Source: Treponema_I sp045599005 (lineage in GTDB: Bacteria; Spirochaetota; Spirochaetia; Treponematales; Treponemataceae). Taken from it: a stretch of DNA of 64,000 nt. Every line of letters starts with the position of its first letter. The stretch's first letter is position 1. Positions 1-6,564 of the stretch are shown in pieces. The position numbers were made by a program, and so were the translations under genes. The stretch lies in assembly GCA_045599005.1 (NCBI GenBank), contig JAZRVF010000012.1, positions 62,001 to 126,000 of the forward strand. Direction: 5' to 3'. The notes under the pieces were generated by a model. It was given only the letters and a program-made list of their open reading frames with translations, was not told the DNA's origin and did not search any database.

Positions 1-379
1 TCGGCCTCATGTCTGAAACCGGATTTATTCTGTTCACATCAACATTATATTTCAGCAGTGTGCTCAGTTTCTCATAGGAACAGGAATAGGCAAGTGAATA
101 AAGCAGAGACATTCCGTTTTCTGCGGGTTCATCAAAATCGAATCCTTTCCTGTCCAAGAGAGAACAGGCTTCCGCAAAATCCTCATCGGAAAAATATGCA
201 AGTGCCAGCTGAAGATTAAGACCTTTTTCTGTTGTCTCATCAAGCGGAACCCCACTCGCAACCAATTCCCTGAATCTGGGAAAATTCTTTGCCTTTGCTG
301 CTTCAATCAACGGAAGATTCTGTGCACACATAAAGGAACACAGAACAATCATGCTGAAAATCCATAAAACTTTTTTCAT
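1..379 (-). CDS. Ankyrin-repeat-like secreted protein, 3' end outside window
   Basis: Minus-strand reading frame open to the left edge, so only the N-terminal part (about 126 residues) is present. It starts with a signal peptide (MKKVLWIFSMIVLCSFMCAQ). After it come segments of ankyrin type, such as LPLIEAAKAKNFPRFRELV and a later stretch ending LLKYNVDVNRINP. This suggests an exported ankyrin protein used for protein contacts; the partner is unknown. The ATG at 379 was chosen because an AGGA box lies 7 bases upstream; an in-frame ATG at 385 overlaps that box. The family is inferred from repeat rhythm only. Confidence 0.6.
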   Translation of the reverse strand, partial: MKKVLWIFSMIVLCSFMCAQNLPLIEAAKAKNFPRFRELVASGVPLDETTEKGLNLQLALAYFSDEDFAEACSLLDRKGFDFDEPAENGMSLLYSLAYSCSYEKLSTLLKYNVDVNRINPVSDMRP

Positions 380-404
380 TTTCATATCCTGATACTTAAC
401 AGTC

Positions 405-512
405 TGAATGTACGGTAAGAAAAATCCAGCGACAACCGAGCCACTCTGAAGTTTTGCCAGTTTTTTTCCTTCAGCGTGGCGAATTGCCGTGATTTTTCTT
501 ACCGTACATTCA
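405..512. repeat. 108-bp palindromic element with 22-bp perfect terminal inverted repeats
   Basis: Arms 405-426 and 491-512 are exact reverse complements (22 bp, beginning TGAATGTACGGTAAG). The interior holds a second stem formed by GCCAC-CTGAAG and CTTCAG-GTGGC. The right arm contains the ridA stop codon (510-512), so on the minus strand the hairpin follows ridA directly. It may act as its terminator or as a mobile palindromic repeat. No second copy was seen in this window. Confidence 0.75.
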
Positions 513-884
513 AAGTTTCTCCGCGATAACTTCAATTTCCACGAGAGCACCTTTGGGCAGTGCGGCAACTTCCACACAGCTTCGGGCAGGTCTTGTGGTG
601 AAGAATTTCTCGTAAACTGCATTAAAAGCGGCAAAATCCTGAATGTGCTGCAGAAAGCATGTGGTCTTTACAACTTTTTCAAGCGAGGATCCGGCCGCCG
701 CAAGAACTGCACCAAGATTCCTGATCACCTGCTCTGTCTGGCCTGTAATATCGGTGGCCTCAATGCTGCCCGTTGCTGGATCAATGCCGATCTGACCGGA
801 AGTGAAAACCAGACTGCCGCTGATCATTCCCTGTGAATAAGGTCCGATGGCAGAAGGCGCATCCGGTGTTGAAATTACGTCCAT
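510..884 (-). CDS. ridA: RidA family enamine/imine deaminase
   Basis: 124-residue protein of the RidA/YjgF/UK114 family, which hydrolyses reactive 2-aminoacrylate and related imines released by PLP enzymes. Family features are SAIGPYSQ near the N-terminus, the FTSGQIGIDP segment, the substrate-binding arginine in RPARSCVEV and the terminal IEVIA with its glutamate. Length is typical. The start has an AGGAG box 6 bases upstream. The gene lies downstream of ybaK in the same direction, with a 188-base gap holding a palindrome and a leader element. Cytoplasmic trimer by family. Identification is firm. Confidence 0.93.
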   Translation of the reverse strand: MDVISTPDAPSAIGPYSQGMISGSLVFTSGQIGIDPATGSIEATDITGQTEQVIRNLGAVLAAAGSSLEKVVKTTCFLQHIQDFAAFNAVYEKFFTTRPARSCVEVAALPKGALVEIEVIAEKL

Positions 885-930
885 AAAAAACTCCTATATA
901 AAAATCCGTTAACAGCGGCCCACAAATGAC
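885..930 (-). promoter_or_regulatory. Leader element (copy D1) upstream of ridA
   Basis: Read on the minus strand, it holds CATTTGTGG, a small CCGC...CGG hairpin, a T-rich stretch and then AGGAG before the ridA ATG. The order matches the leaders before 42501 and 43994, although similarity is lower. It may be a translational control element or simply a repeat. Function unknown. Confidence 0.4.
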
Positions 931-947
931 GAAAACAGGCTGAAGTA

Positions 948-1047
948 ATAAAAACGCTGCTGGAGGCAGAGCGGGGGCGGAGTGTGAACTTGTGCTGCAG
1001 CACAACTTGAACACGCCGACCCGTCTGCCGGAATGCAGCGTTTTTAT
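948..1047. repeat. 100-bp palindromic element between ybaK and ridA
   Basis: Arms 948-960 and 1035-1047 match perfectly (ATAAAAACGCTGC and its complement). Inner arms GGCAGA/TCTGCC follow, and the centre is a perfect 16-base palindrome, TTGTGCTGCAGCACAA. On the minus strand the hairpin ends in TTTTTAT, so it can serve as the ybaK terminator. Confidence 0.7.
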
Positions 1048-1071
1048 CAGACATCCTCTGTTTTCACGCAC

Positions 1072-1545
1072 TCAGTTTTCCGGCATTTTCGTGACATCAA
1101 CCCACTGAAGGAAATCGGAGAATCTTTCCAGCTGGTCAATGGTCGTTCTTACCGCAGTATTACCGCTTCCCGCCGCAGGGAACACAACATCATATTTTTT
1201 AAGTGACTCATCAAGGTAAACCTCAACACCTGCATTCACCGCAAAGGGACAGACTCCGCCCGGTGCATGACCGATATACCTCTCAACCTCTTCAAAAGGA
1301 ATCATCTTTGCCTTGATGTGGAAAAAATCCCGGTACTTTCTGTTATCAATCTTGGAACAGCCCGAGACCACAATCAGAATCGGTTTTTCCTCAATCAGAA
1401 AAGACAGAGTCTTCGCAATCTGATCCGGCTCTGTCCGCAGAGCTTTTGCAGCCAGTTCCACAGTCGCGCTGGATTCCTCGCAGACAATCAGCTGGGACTC
1501 AAGTTCCGTGCCCTTAAAAGCAGCCTGTACATTCTCAAAAGACAT
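1072..1545 (-). CDS. ybaK: YbaK/ProX-type aminoacyl-tRNA deacylase
   Basis: 157-residue protein of the YbaK/ProRS-editing fold, which hydrolyses mischarged tRNA in trans (for example Cys- or Ala-tRNAPro). Diagnostic segments are the central GHAPGGVCPFAV loop and the conserved lysine in AKTLSFLI. Length fits the free-standing family. A GAGGTGA box lies just upstream of the ATG, and a TATAAT sits about 20 bases before it. The exact mischarged substrate cannot be told from sequence. A long palindrome follows the gene. Confidence 0.85.
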   Translation of the reverse strand: MSFENVQAAFKGTELESQLIVCEESSATVELAAKALRTEPDQIAKTLSFLIEEKPILIVVSGCSKIDNRKYRDFFHIKAKMIPFEEVERYIGHAPGGVCPFAVNAGVEVYLDESLKKYDVVFPAAGSGNTAVRTTIDQLERFSDFLQWVDVTKMPEN

Positions 1546-1617
1546 GATTCACCTCGCAGTGATTATAACTTTTTGAACAAAAAGGGAAAAGCGATTTTTT
1601 GAAATGCAGATGAATGA

Positions 1618-1623
1618 TATAAT
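1618..1623 (+). promoter_or_regulatory. -10 box for the flavodoxin-like gene
   Basis: TATAAT lies 28 bases before the ATG at 1652, leaving room for a leader with an AGGAGG ribosome site. No good -35 is visible. This is a conventional leadered arrangement. Confidence 0.45.
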
Positions 1624-1651
1624 CAACTCTGCAAAGAACAGGAGGAACCCA

Positions 1652-2266
1652 ATGAAGGTTTTGATTTTGAACGGAAGTCCCCATCAGAACGGGAACACTT
1701 CAATAGCACTGCAGGAAATGGTGAAAGTTTTCCAGCAGGAAAAAATTGAAGTTGAGATGGTGAATATCGGCAGCAAGGCAATCCGCGGATGCATCGGCTG
1801 CAACACATGCGGTCAGACCGGAAAATGTGTTTTTGATGATGATGTGAACCAGATTGCCCAGAAGTTTGAGAAAGCCGATGGTCTGGTTCTTGGAACACCG
1901 GTTTATTATGCAAGTGTCAACGCAACTCTTGAAGCTTTTCTGCAGCGCCTGTTTTACAGCTCCTCTTTTGACAAAACCATGAAAGTGGGCGCAAGTGTTG
2001 TGATTGCAAGACGCGGAGGCTGTTCCTCCACTTTTGACACACTGAACAAGTTTTTCACGATAAGCGGAATGCCCGTTGCCTCAAGCCAGTACTGGAACAG
2101 TGTCCACGGCAATGCACCGGGAGAAGCTGAGCAGGATGCGGAAGGTCTCCAGACAGCACGGACCCTTGCCCGGAACATGGCATTCCTTATGAAGAGCATT
2201 GCCCTGGGAAAAGAAAAGTACGGTCTGCCTGAGAAAGAAGAGCATCTTTGGACAAACTTCATCTGA
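1652..2266 (+). CDS. Flavodoxin-fold NAD(P)H-dependent FMN reductase
   Basis: 204-residue flavoprotein of the iron-sulfur flavoprotein/FMN-reductase type. The N-terminal MKVLILNGSPHQNGNTS is the FMN-phosphate loop. IRGCIGCNTCGQTGKC carries the cysteine cluster seen in ISF relatives, and GTPVYYASVNATLEAFLQR is the second FMN contact. It probably moves electrons between NAD(P)H, FMN and an unknown acceptor in the cytoplasm. The ATG at 1652 was chosen over one 48 bases upstream because AGGAGG sits 6 bases before it. A hairpin terminator follows, so it is likely monocistronic. Confidence 0.82.
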   Translation: MKVLILNGSPHQNGNTSIALQEMVKVFQQEKIEVEMVNIGSKAIRGCIGCNTCGQTGKCVFDDDVNQIAQKFEKADGLVLGTPVYYASVNATLEAFLQRLFYSSSFDKTMKVGASVVIARRGGCSSTFDTLNKFFTISGMPVASSQYWNSVHGNAPGEAEQDAEGLQTARTLARNMAFLMKSIALGKEKYGLPEKEEHLWTNFI

Positions 2267-2276
2267 AAATCGTATT

Positions 2277-2322
2277 AAAGCAGTTTGATCCCGGCGTTTT
2301 TACCGGTGGAACTGCTTTTTAA
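2277..2322 (+). terminator. Intrinsic terminator of the flavodoxin-like gene
   Basis: AAAGCAGTT at 2277 pairs with AACTGCTTT at 2310, with an inner CCGG/CCGG, followed by a T run. It lies 10 bases after the stop codon. Confidence 0.75.
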
Positions 2323-2414
2323 CAGAAGCGGCAGTTTTTTCTGGGATTTTTTCCGAAGTTCAGGCTATAAGAAAATAGCAGGTTCAATTTCGACTTTTGT
2401 GAAAACTGTTTGAA

Positions 2415-2526
2415 ATGGTAAAAATTAACGGAACGCAGCCGGAGTCCTGACAGGAATTCGCTTGCAACTTGTTGCACCGCGAGTTTACTGTCAGGATTTC
2501 GGCGGAAGTGCAGTTTTTTTTACCAT
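2415..2526. repeat. 112-bp palindromic element, copy A1
   Basis: Begins ATGGTAAAAA and ends TTTTTACCAT. Inside are GTCCTGACA/TGTCAGGAT arms and a central TGCAACttGTTGCA hairpin. A second copy of exactly 112 bp lies at 42661-42772; most of the interior is identical, while the outer arms differ in a base-paired way. The stretch 2323-2414 before it holds nothing I can name. Confidence 0.8.
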
Positions 2527-2564
2527 CAGTGTAAGAAAAATAAAATTCGACGTTTGGTCTAGTA

Positions 2565-3032
2565 ATGAATCCGTCACTTTTCATAAGGTGGCACACGAAA
2601 ATAACAGACACCAGAACATCAATCCAGAGAATCAGGTACCTTTACCGCTCAATTTTAGTTTCATTGCTGACTGAGAATCTGTTCCCCAGAAACTATTATG
2701 AGGAATATCCGGAATTTGCGATTACGCTTTTCAGTTTTCATCCTTGGACAATTCATGCCGCTGTCCTGAGATCAGCAGGAATGAGCTTCTCCAACTGGTG
2801 AACAATCTGAATCTGGAATCTTTTGATGATGAGACATTCATAAATAAGTACAAATTTTGTGCTTACAGAACCGGATCCGGAAGCCATGACCAATGACTAT
2901 ACTCACTTGAACGTGACAATCATCATAGCCGGTTCGAGTCTGCCCGATTTTCTTCAGGGAAAAGATGAGGAGGAGCTGGCGATTCAGATGCTCAACAGAG
3001 TGTTTGAGGATTTCCCGAAAATGTTCCCTTAA
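2565..3032 (+). pseudogene. Decayed protein gene with two frameshifts
   Basis: Three short frames read as one interrupted protein. The first includes NLFPRNYYEEYPEFAITLF and ends at a TGA at 2799. The second continues as LVNNLNLESFDDETFINKYK to 2896. The third, from 2886, includes NVTIIIAGSSLPDFLQG and ends at TAA 3030-3032. Each junction needs a single shift of frame (near 2795 and 2887). No ribosome site or convincing start is visible, and palindrome A1 lies just upstream. The parent family is not recognised. It overlaps the 3' end of the convergent Cof gene by 4 bases. Sequencing error is an alternative. Confidence 0.5.
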
Positions 3033-3808
3033 AGCAGATTTTTCTCAATCCAGAGGGCGACCCCGTCTTCCATGTTGGAGAATGTGATTTCATCGGCGGC
3101 TGCTTTTACCTGTGGAATCGCATTCTCCATGGCTATTCCGCGGCCGCAGAGTTCAAGCATTCCGATGTCACTGAAGTCATCGCCAAAAGCCGCCATTTCT
3201 GCCACAGAAACGCCAAGGTATTCAGACAGAGCCTGAATGGCCCGCGCTTTTGTGGCATCTTTTCTGCTGAACTTGTACCAGGGAATGTCTGAGAAAGGCT
3301 GCATGTCAACCTTTTCAATTCCTATGCAGGAAGCAATCTTCTCAGCTTTGTCCCTGTCCACAGTCTGAACACAGATTTTCATCGCCCTTTTATCCATATT
3401 CTTAAAGTCCCTGTATTCGGCAGAAATGCTTTCTGACACGCCCCGCTCTTCTGCGGTCCTGTTCCAATACAGTGACTCAGCATTGTCCATTGTGATCTCC
3501 ACATCATCACCGCAGACTCTGTAAGCTTCCGCAATCATCCTGCGTGTTTCTTCCTCTGTGAATTCACATGTATATATCTGTTTTCCGTCCATCTCCACAA
3601 GGGCACCACCGTTGGTAATTAAAAAATCAGGTCTGAAGTCACCCAGAGAATCTTTTACATTCACAATCGGCCGTGCTGTGGAAACGCCGACAAGAATCCC
3701 TTTTTTCCGGGCCAGGGCAGCAGCGCGGATTGTGCGCTCTGAAATCGATTTGTCATCGCGGAACAGAGTCCCGTCCAGATCAGTAAGAACAATTGATATT
3801 TTTTCCAT
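3029..3808 (-). CDS. Cof-type HAD superfamily phosphatase
   Basis: 259-residue HAD hydrolase, subfamily IIB (Cof type), probably dephosphorylating sugar phosphates or other small metabolites. Motif I is LTDLDGTLF, with the nucleophile and acid/base aspartates. Motif II is VGVSTARP. Motif III is the lysine in the KATKARAI region, and motif IV is FGDDFSDIGML. Length is typical. There is no Shine-Dalgarno site; the start lies 5 bases after a -10 box shared with the divergent EamA promoter region. Substrate cannot be predicted. Confidence 0.88.
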   Translation of the reverse strand: MEKISIVLTDLDGTLFRDDKSISERTIRAAALARKKGILVGVSTARPIVNVKDSLGDFRPDFLITNGGALVEMDGKQIYTCEFTEEETRRMIAEAYRVCGDDVEITMDNAESLYWNRTAEERGVSESISAEYRDFKNMDKRAMKICVQTVDRDKAEKIASCIGIEKVDMQPFSDIPWYKFSRKDATKARAIQALSEYLGVSVAEMAAFGDDFSDIGMLELCGRGIAMENAIPQVKAAADEITFSNMEDGVALWIEKNLL

Positions 3809-3813
3809 GTGAC

Positions 3814-3842
3814 ATGATAGATTTAGTGATTCAGTTTGACAA
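3814..3842 (-). promoter_or_regulatory. Promoter of the Cof gene, leaderless type
   Basis: On the minus strand: TTGTCA, 17 bases, TATCAT, then 5 bases to the ATG at 3808. Its -35 (3837-3842) overlaps the plus-strand -35 at 3836-3841. Confidence 0.6.
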
Positions 3843-3864
3843 GGGCGCTGAATTTCCCTTTAAT
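3836..3864 (+). promoter_or_regulatory. Promoter of the EamA gene
   Basis: TTGACA, 17 bases, TTTAAT. The first usable ATG (3875) is 10 bases past the -10, so the mRNA would have a leader of only a few bases. The -35 overlaps that of the divergent Cof gene. Confidence 0.6.
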
Positions 3865-3874
3865 GAGTGCACTT

Positions 3875-4792
3875 ATGAGTGAGAAATTTTTTACCCGGAC
3901 TGTGGTTGTGTGGGCAGGCGCGCTGATCTGCTGTTTTCTGTGGGGAAGTGCATTTCCTTCCATTAAAATCGGTTATTCCCTTTTCCAGATTGAAAGTTCT
4001 CAGATTCCGTCCCAGATTCTTTTTGCAGGAGTCCGGTTTTTCTTCGCAGGAATTCTTGCAGTGATCATCGGTTCTGTCACACGCCGTAAATTCCTTTTTC
4101 CGCAAAAAAACTCATGGGGAAAGATTTTCAGGCTTTCTTCACTCCAGACAATCGGTCAGTACATTTTTTTCTATATCGGACTTGCCTTCACAACCGGTGT
4201 CCGCGGATCAATTGTTGAAGGCACAAACGTTTTTGTGGCGATTTTCATAGCCTGTCTTCTGTTTCATCAGGAGAAACTGGATGCAAAGAAAGTAATCGGG
4301 TCAATCCTTGGTTTCTCCGGTGTTGTTCTGATCAATCTCTCAGGGAATTCTTCGGACACAGGTAAAATGTTCTGGCTCGGCGATCTTCTGGTCTTTCTTT
4401 CCACTTTCTGTTACGGGTTCTCTTCCGTTCTGCTCAAGCGCTATTCCACTGATGAAGACCCCATTGTCCTCAGCGGCTATCAGTTCATCATAGGCGGAGC
4501 AGTCATGTCTCTGATCGGGCTTGCCGCAGGCGGAACACTTCCCGTCGTGACCGGAAAGGGACTGCTTCTTCTTGCGTATCTTGCCTTTGTTTCCGCTGTG
4601 GCTTATTCACTCTGGGGCATTCTTGTAAAATATAATCCCATTTCCAAGGTTGCGGTTTTCGGCTTCATGAACCCGGTTTTCGGAGTGATTCTTTCAGCCC
4701 TTTTCCTGCAGGAAGGTTCTGTACTTGGTCTTACAGGCATTGCAGCTCTTGCACTCACTTCCCTGGGAATTTTTATCGTGAACAGAAAATAA
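3875..4792 (+). CDS. EamA/DMT-family transporter
   Basis: About 305 residues with ten hydrophobic segments in two EamA repeats; the first contains CCFLWGSAFPSIKIGY, typical of RhaT/EamA drug-metabolite exporters. Likely exports an amino acid or small metabolite across the inner membrane; the substrate is unknown. In-frame starts also exist at 3863 (ATG) and 3836 (TTG), but both lie inside the promoter boxes, so ATG 3875 is preferred. A structured repeat begins at its stop codon. Confidence 0.85.
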   Translation: MSEKFFTRTVVVWAGALICCFLWGSAFPSIKIGYSLFQIESSQIPSQILFAGVRFFFAGILAVIIGSVTRRKFLFPQKNSWGKIFRLSSLQTIGQYIFFYIGLAFTTGVRGSIVEGTNVFVAIFIACLLFHQEKLDAKKVIGSILGFSGVVLINLSGNSSDTGKMFWLGDLLVFLSTFCYGFSSVLLKRYSTDEDPIVLSGYQFIIGGAVMSLIGLAAGGTLPVVTGKGLLLLAYLAFVSAVAYSLWGILVKYNPISKVAVFGFMNPVFGVILSALFLQEGSVLGLTGIAALALTSLGIFIVNRK

Positions 4793-5002
4793 ACGGGAAG
4801 GAAGGCAGAGACTGACAAAAACACTCGCAGGACGGAACAACAGTTTCCTTGCCGACCTGCGTGTGTAGCGACGCTAGCTAGCGTTTTGGCAGTTGGCGAG
4901 TTTTCGAAGAAAACTCGGTAAGTTCGATGGAAGTCGAACGACACTGACTGTTAGTATTTTTATCGGTTAAATTTAGATTCTGTCCGTGAGGGAATAATCT
5001 CG
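4793..5002 (+). repeat. Structured intergenic element, copy B1 (210 bp)
   Basis: Homologous to 35561-35726. Shared features are a GGGAAGGAAGGCAG start, an outer ACTG-CAAAA/TTTTG-CAGT stem, a middle ACAC..CAGG/CCTG..GTGT stem and a CGCTA..TAGCG hairpin, then a TAGTATTTTTAT tail and further similarity to AATCTCG. This copy carries about 48 extra bases with two more hairpins (CGAGTTTTC/GAAAACTCG and GTTCGA/TCGAAC). Both copies follow a plus-strand gene. From 5003 to the tRNA promoter only a repeated CGTCCTTATC is visible. Confidence 0.75.
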
Positions 5003-5077
5003 AAAATAAAAGTTATCAATTCCGGATTTTCCGAAACAGTGCAGGAACCCGTCCTTATCAAGGAGTTCGTCCTTATC

Positions 5078-5106
5078 TTGACTAAAAGCCGACTAACCAC
5101 CACAAT
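5078..5106 (+). promoter_or_regulatory. tRNA-Arg promoter
   Basis: TTGACT, 17 bases, CACAAT. The tRNA 5' end follows 13 bases after the -10. Confidence 0.55.
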
Positions 5107-5119
5107 GCTCCTATTGATT

Positions 5120-5193
5120 GGTCCATTAGCTCAGATGGATAGAGCGTCTCCCTCCTAAGGAGAAGGTCGCACGTTCGACTCGTGTATGGATCA
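5120..5193 (+). tRNA. tRNA-Arg (anticodon CCT)
   Basis: Complete cloverleaf of 74 bases. Acceptor GGTCCAT/ATGGATC, anticodon stem TCTCC/GGAGA with loop CTCCTAA (anticodon CCT, reads AGG), T arm GCACG-TTCGACT-CGTGT, discriminator A. CCA is not encoded. Confidence 0.95.
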
Positions 5194-5262
5194 TTCAGGA
5201 ATGAACATTCCCGGAAACTGATTTTTTCTCAGGAGTTCAATTCCTGAAATAAGGAACTTAAA

Positions 5263-5583
5263 ATGGCAAAAAGGGTTTATGTGGGGAACATGAGTTTCCG
5301 CACCACCGAAGAAGGACTTACCGGACTTTTTTCACAGTTCGGCGAAGTTGTATCAGCAAGCGTTATCAAAGATAGGGAGACACAGCGGTCAAAAGGCTTC
5401 GGCTTTGTGGAAATGGCCGAGGATGAAGCGGCAGACAATGCCATCTCTTCTTTGAACGGCAAGGATTTTGAAGGCCGCCGCCTTCGTGTGAATGTTGCCG
5501 AAGAACGCAGCCGTGAACGCTCAGACCGTCCCCGCCGGGATTCATTCCGTGATGGCGGCTACAACGGAAACAACCGCTACTGA
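5263..5583 (+). CDS. RRM-domain RNA-binding protein
   Basis: 106 residues with one RNA recognition motif (residues 3-80): RNP2 is VYVGNM and RNP1 is KGFGFVEM. A short Arg/Asp/Gly-rich tail ends NGNNRY. Such small RRM proteins in bacteria bind single-stranded RNA, and some are cold-induced; the targets here are unknown. An AAGGAA box stands 8 bases before the ATG. The M28 peptidase gene follows after 9 bases, so the two may share a transcript. Confidence 0.9.
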   Translation: MAKRVYVGNMSFRTTEEGLTGLFSQFGEVVSASVIKDRETQRSKGFGFVEMAEDEAADNAISSLNGKDFEGRRLRVNVAEERSRERSDRPRRDSFRDGGYNGNNRY

Positions 5584-5592
5584 TCGTATTTC

Positions 5593-6471
5593 ATGAGTTT
5601 TTTGCCGCACGAATTTTCAGGCTTTCTTGCGCCCGATGTCAACCGTACTGAATACCTGCGGCAATGGCTTACCGATTTCGGTATACCATATTCCGTCATT
5701 CCCCTTGAAGGGCGTACCCACTTTCTGGTCAAATTCCCACTTTCTGCATACAATCCCATGTTCCGCACAAAAACGCTGCTGGTTCACTATGACCGCTTCG
5801 AGCCGTCACCCGGTGCAAATGACAACAGCGCCGCAGTTTATCAGGTAATGTGCTTTGCCCGCCGGCTTCTTGAACGTGAGACGCCCCACAATGTGCGGAT
5901 TTTTTTCACCGACGGAGAGGAATCAGAAACCCAGGGCGCTTTTGCAGTTGCCCAGCTGTTCCGCAAACTGGGAATCACCAGTGACGACGTGATCGCCATC
6001 GACAGCTGCGGGCGGGGAAACGTGCTTGTGGTCTCAACAGCAGGAAAAGACAGCCCCGCATCCCTGGATTTTCAGAAAAACTTTCTCAATGTCTATCACC
6101 GTGTCTGCAGTCTTGCAAGCAAGGCAAGTCCCTCAAGCTGGGTTTCAATCCCCGTTCCCTACAGTGACAACGCAGGTTTTCTCGCACAGGGGATTCCCGC
6201 TGTCGCAGTAACAGTTCTTCCCGAGAACGAAGTCTCAGTCTACATGAGGCAGCTTCAGATTGACAGAAACTTTGAGCGCGCCGTGATGACCCGGAGTCTC
6301 TGCGAAGGCGCAGAAGACGCTGCGGAAATCCTTCTCCGGAACGAAAAACTTCCACAGACATGGCGCATTATGCACACACCTCTGGACAACGAGGCAAGCC
6401 TTACGCCGGAATCCTTCGTCATGATGGAACGCTTTCTTGACGCGGTTGCAGACAGCAGAGCCCTTGTCTGA
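5593..6471 (+). CDS. M28-family zinc aminopeptidase-like protein
   Basis: 292 residues, no signal peptide. Metal-ligand pattern of peptidase family M28: HYD (H65, D67), GANDNSA (bridging D77), DGEES (E109/E110), IDSCG (D137) and a late HTPLD histidine. All expected ligands are present, so an active di-zinc exopeptidase or related amidohydrolase is likely, in the cytoplasm. It follows the RRM gene closely without a clear ribosome site of its own. Region 6472-6564 after it holds a small CCGGT/ACCGG hairpin without a T tail. Confidence 0.82.
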   Translation: MSFLPHEFSGFLAPDVNRTEYLRQWLTDFGIPYSVIPLEGRTHFLVKFPLSAYNPMFRTKTLLVHYDRFEPSPGANDNSAAVYQVMCFARRLLERETPHNVRIFFTDGEESETQGAFAVAQLFRKLGITSDDVIAIDSCGRGNVLVVSTAGKDSPASLDFQKNFLNVYHRVCSLASKASPSSWVSIPVPYSDNAGFLAQGIPAVAVTVLPENEVSVYMRQLQIDRNFERAVMTRSLCEGAEDAAEILLRNEKLPQTWRIMHTPLDNEASLTPESFVMMERFLDAVADSRALV

Positions 6472-6552
6472 TTTTTCCCGGTCCGCCTGCTTACCGGTAC
6501 CGGCCTGACACAGCATACAGTCTCACAGTTTTATTCTTCCCCAATTTTCTGA

Positions 6553-6558
6553 TATAAT
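6553..6558 (+). promoter_or_regulatory. polA -10 box, leaderless type
   Basis: TATAAT ends 6 bases before the polA ATG, so the expected transcript start coincides with the start codon. The -35 at 17 bases (TTTATT) is weak. No Shine-Dalgarno site is present. Confidence 0.5.
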
Positions 6559-6564
6559 ACAGTC

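Noticed and set aside
2415..2526. Insertion sequence with inverted ends
   Set aside because: 112 bp cannot encode a transposase and no target-site duplication is evident; treated as a palindromic repeat.
3836..3874. EamA start at TTG 3836 or ATG 3863
   Set aside because: Both overlap the -35 or -10 boxes, so they would be outside the transcript from that promoter.
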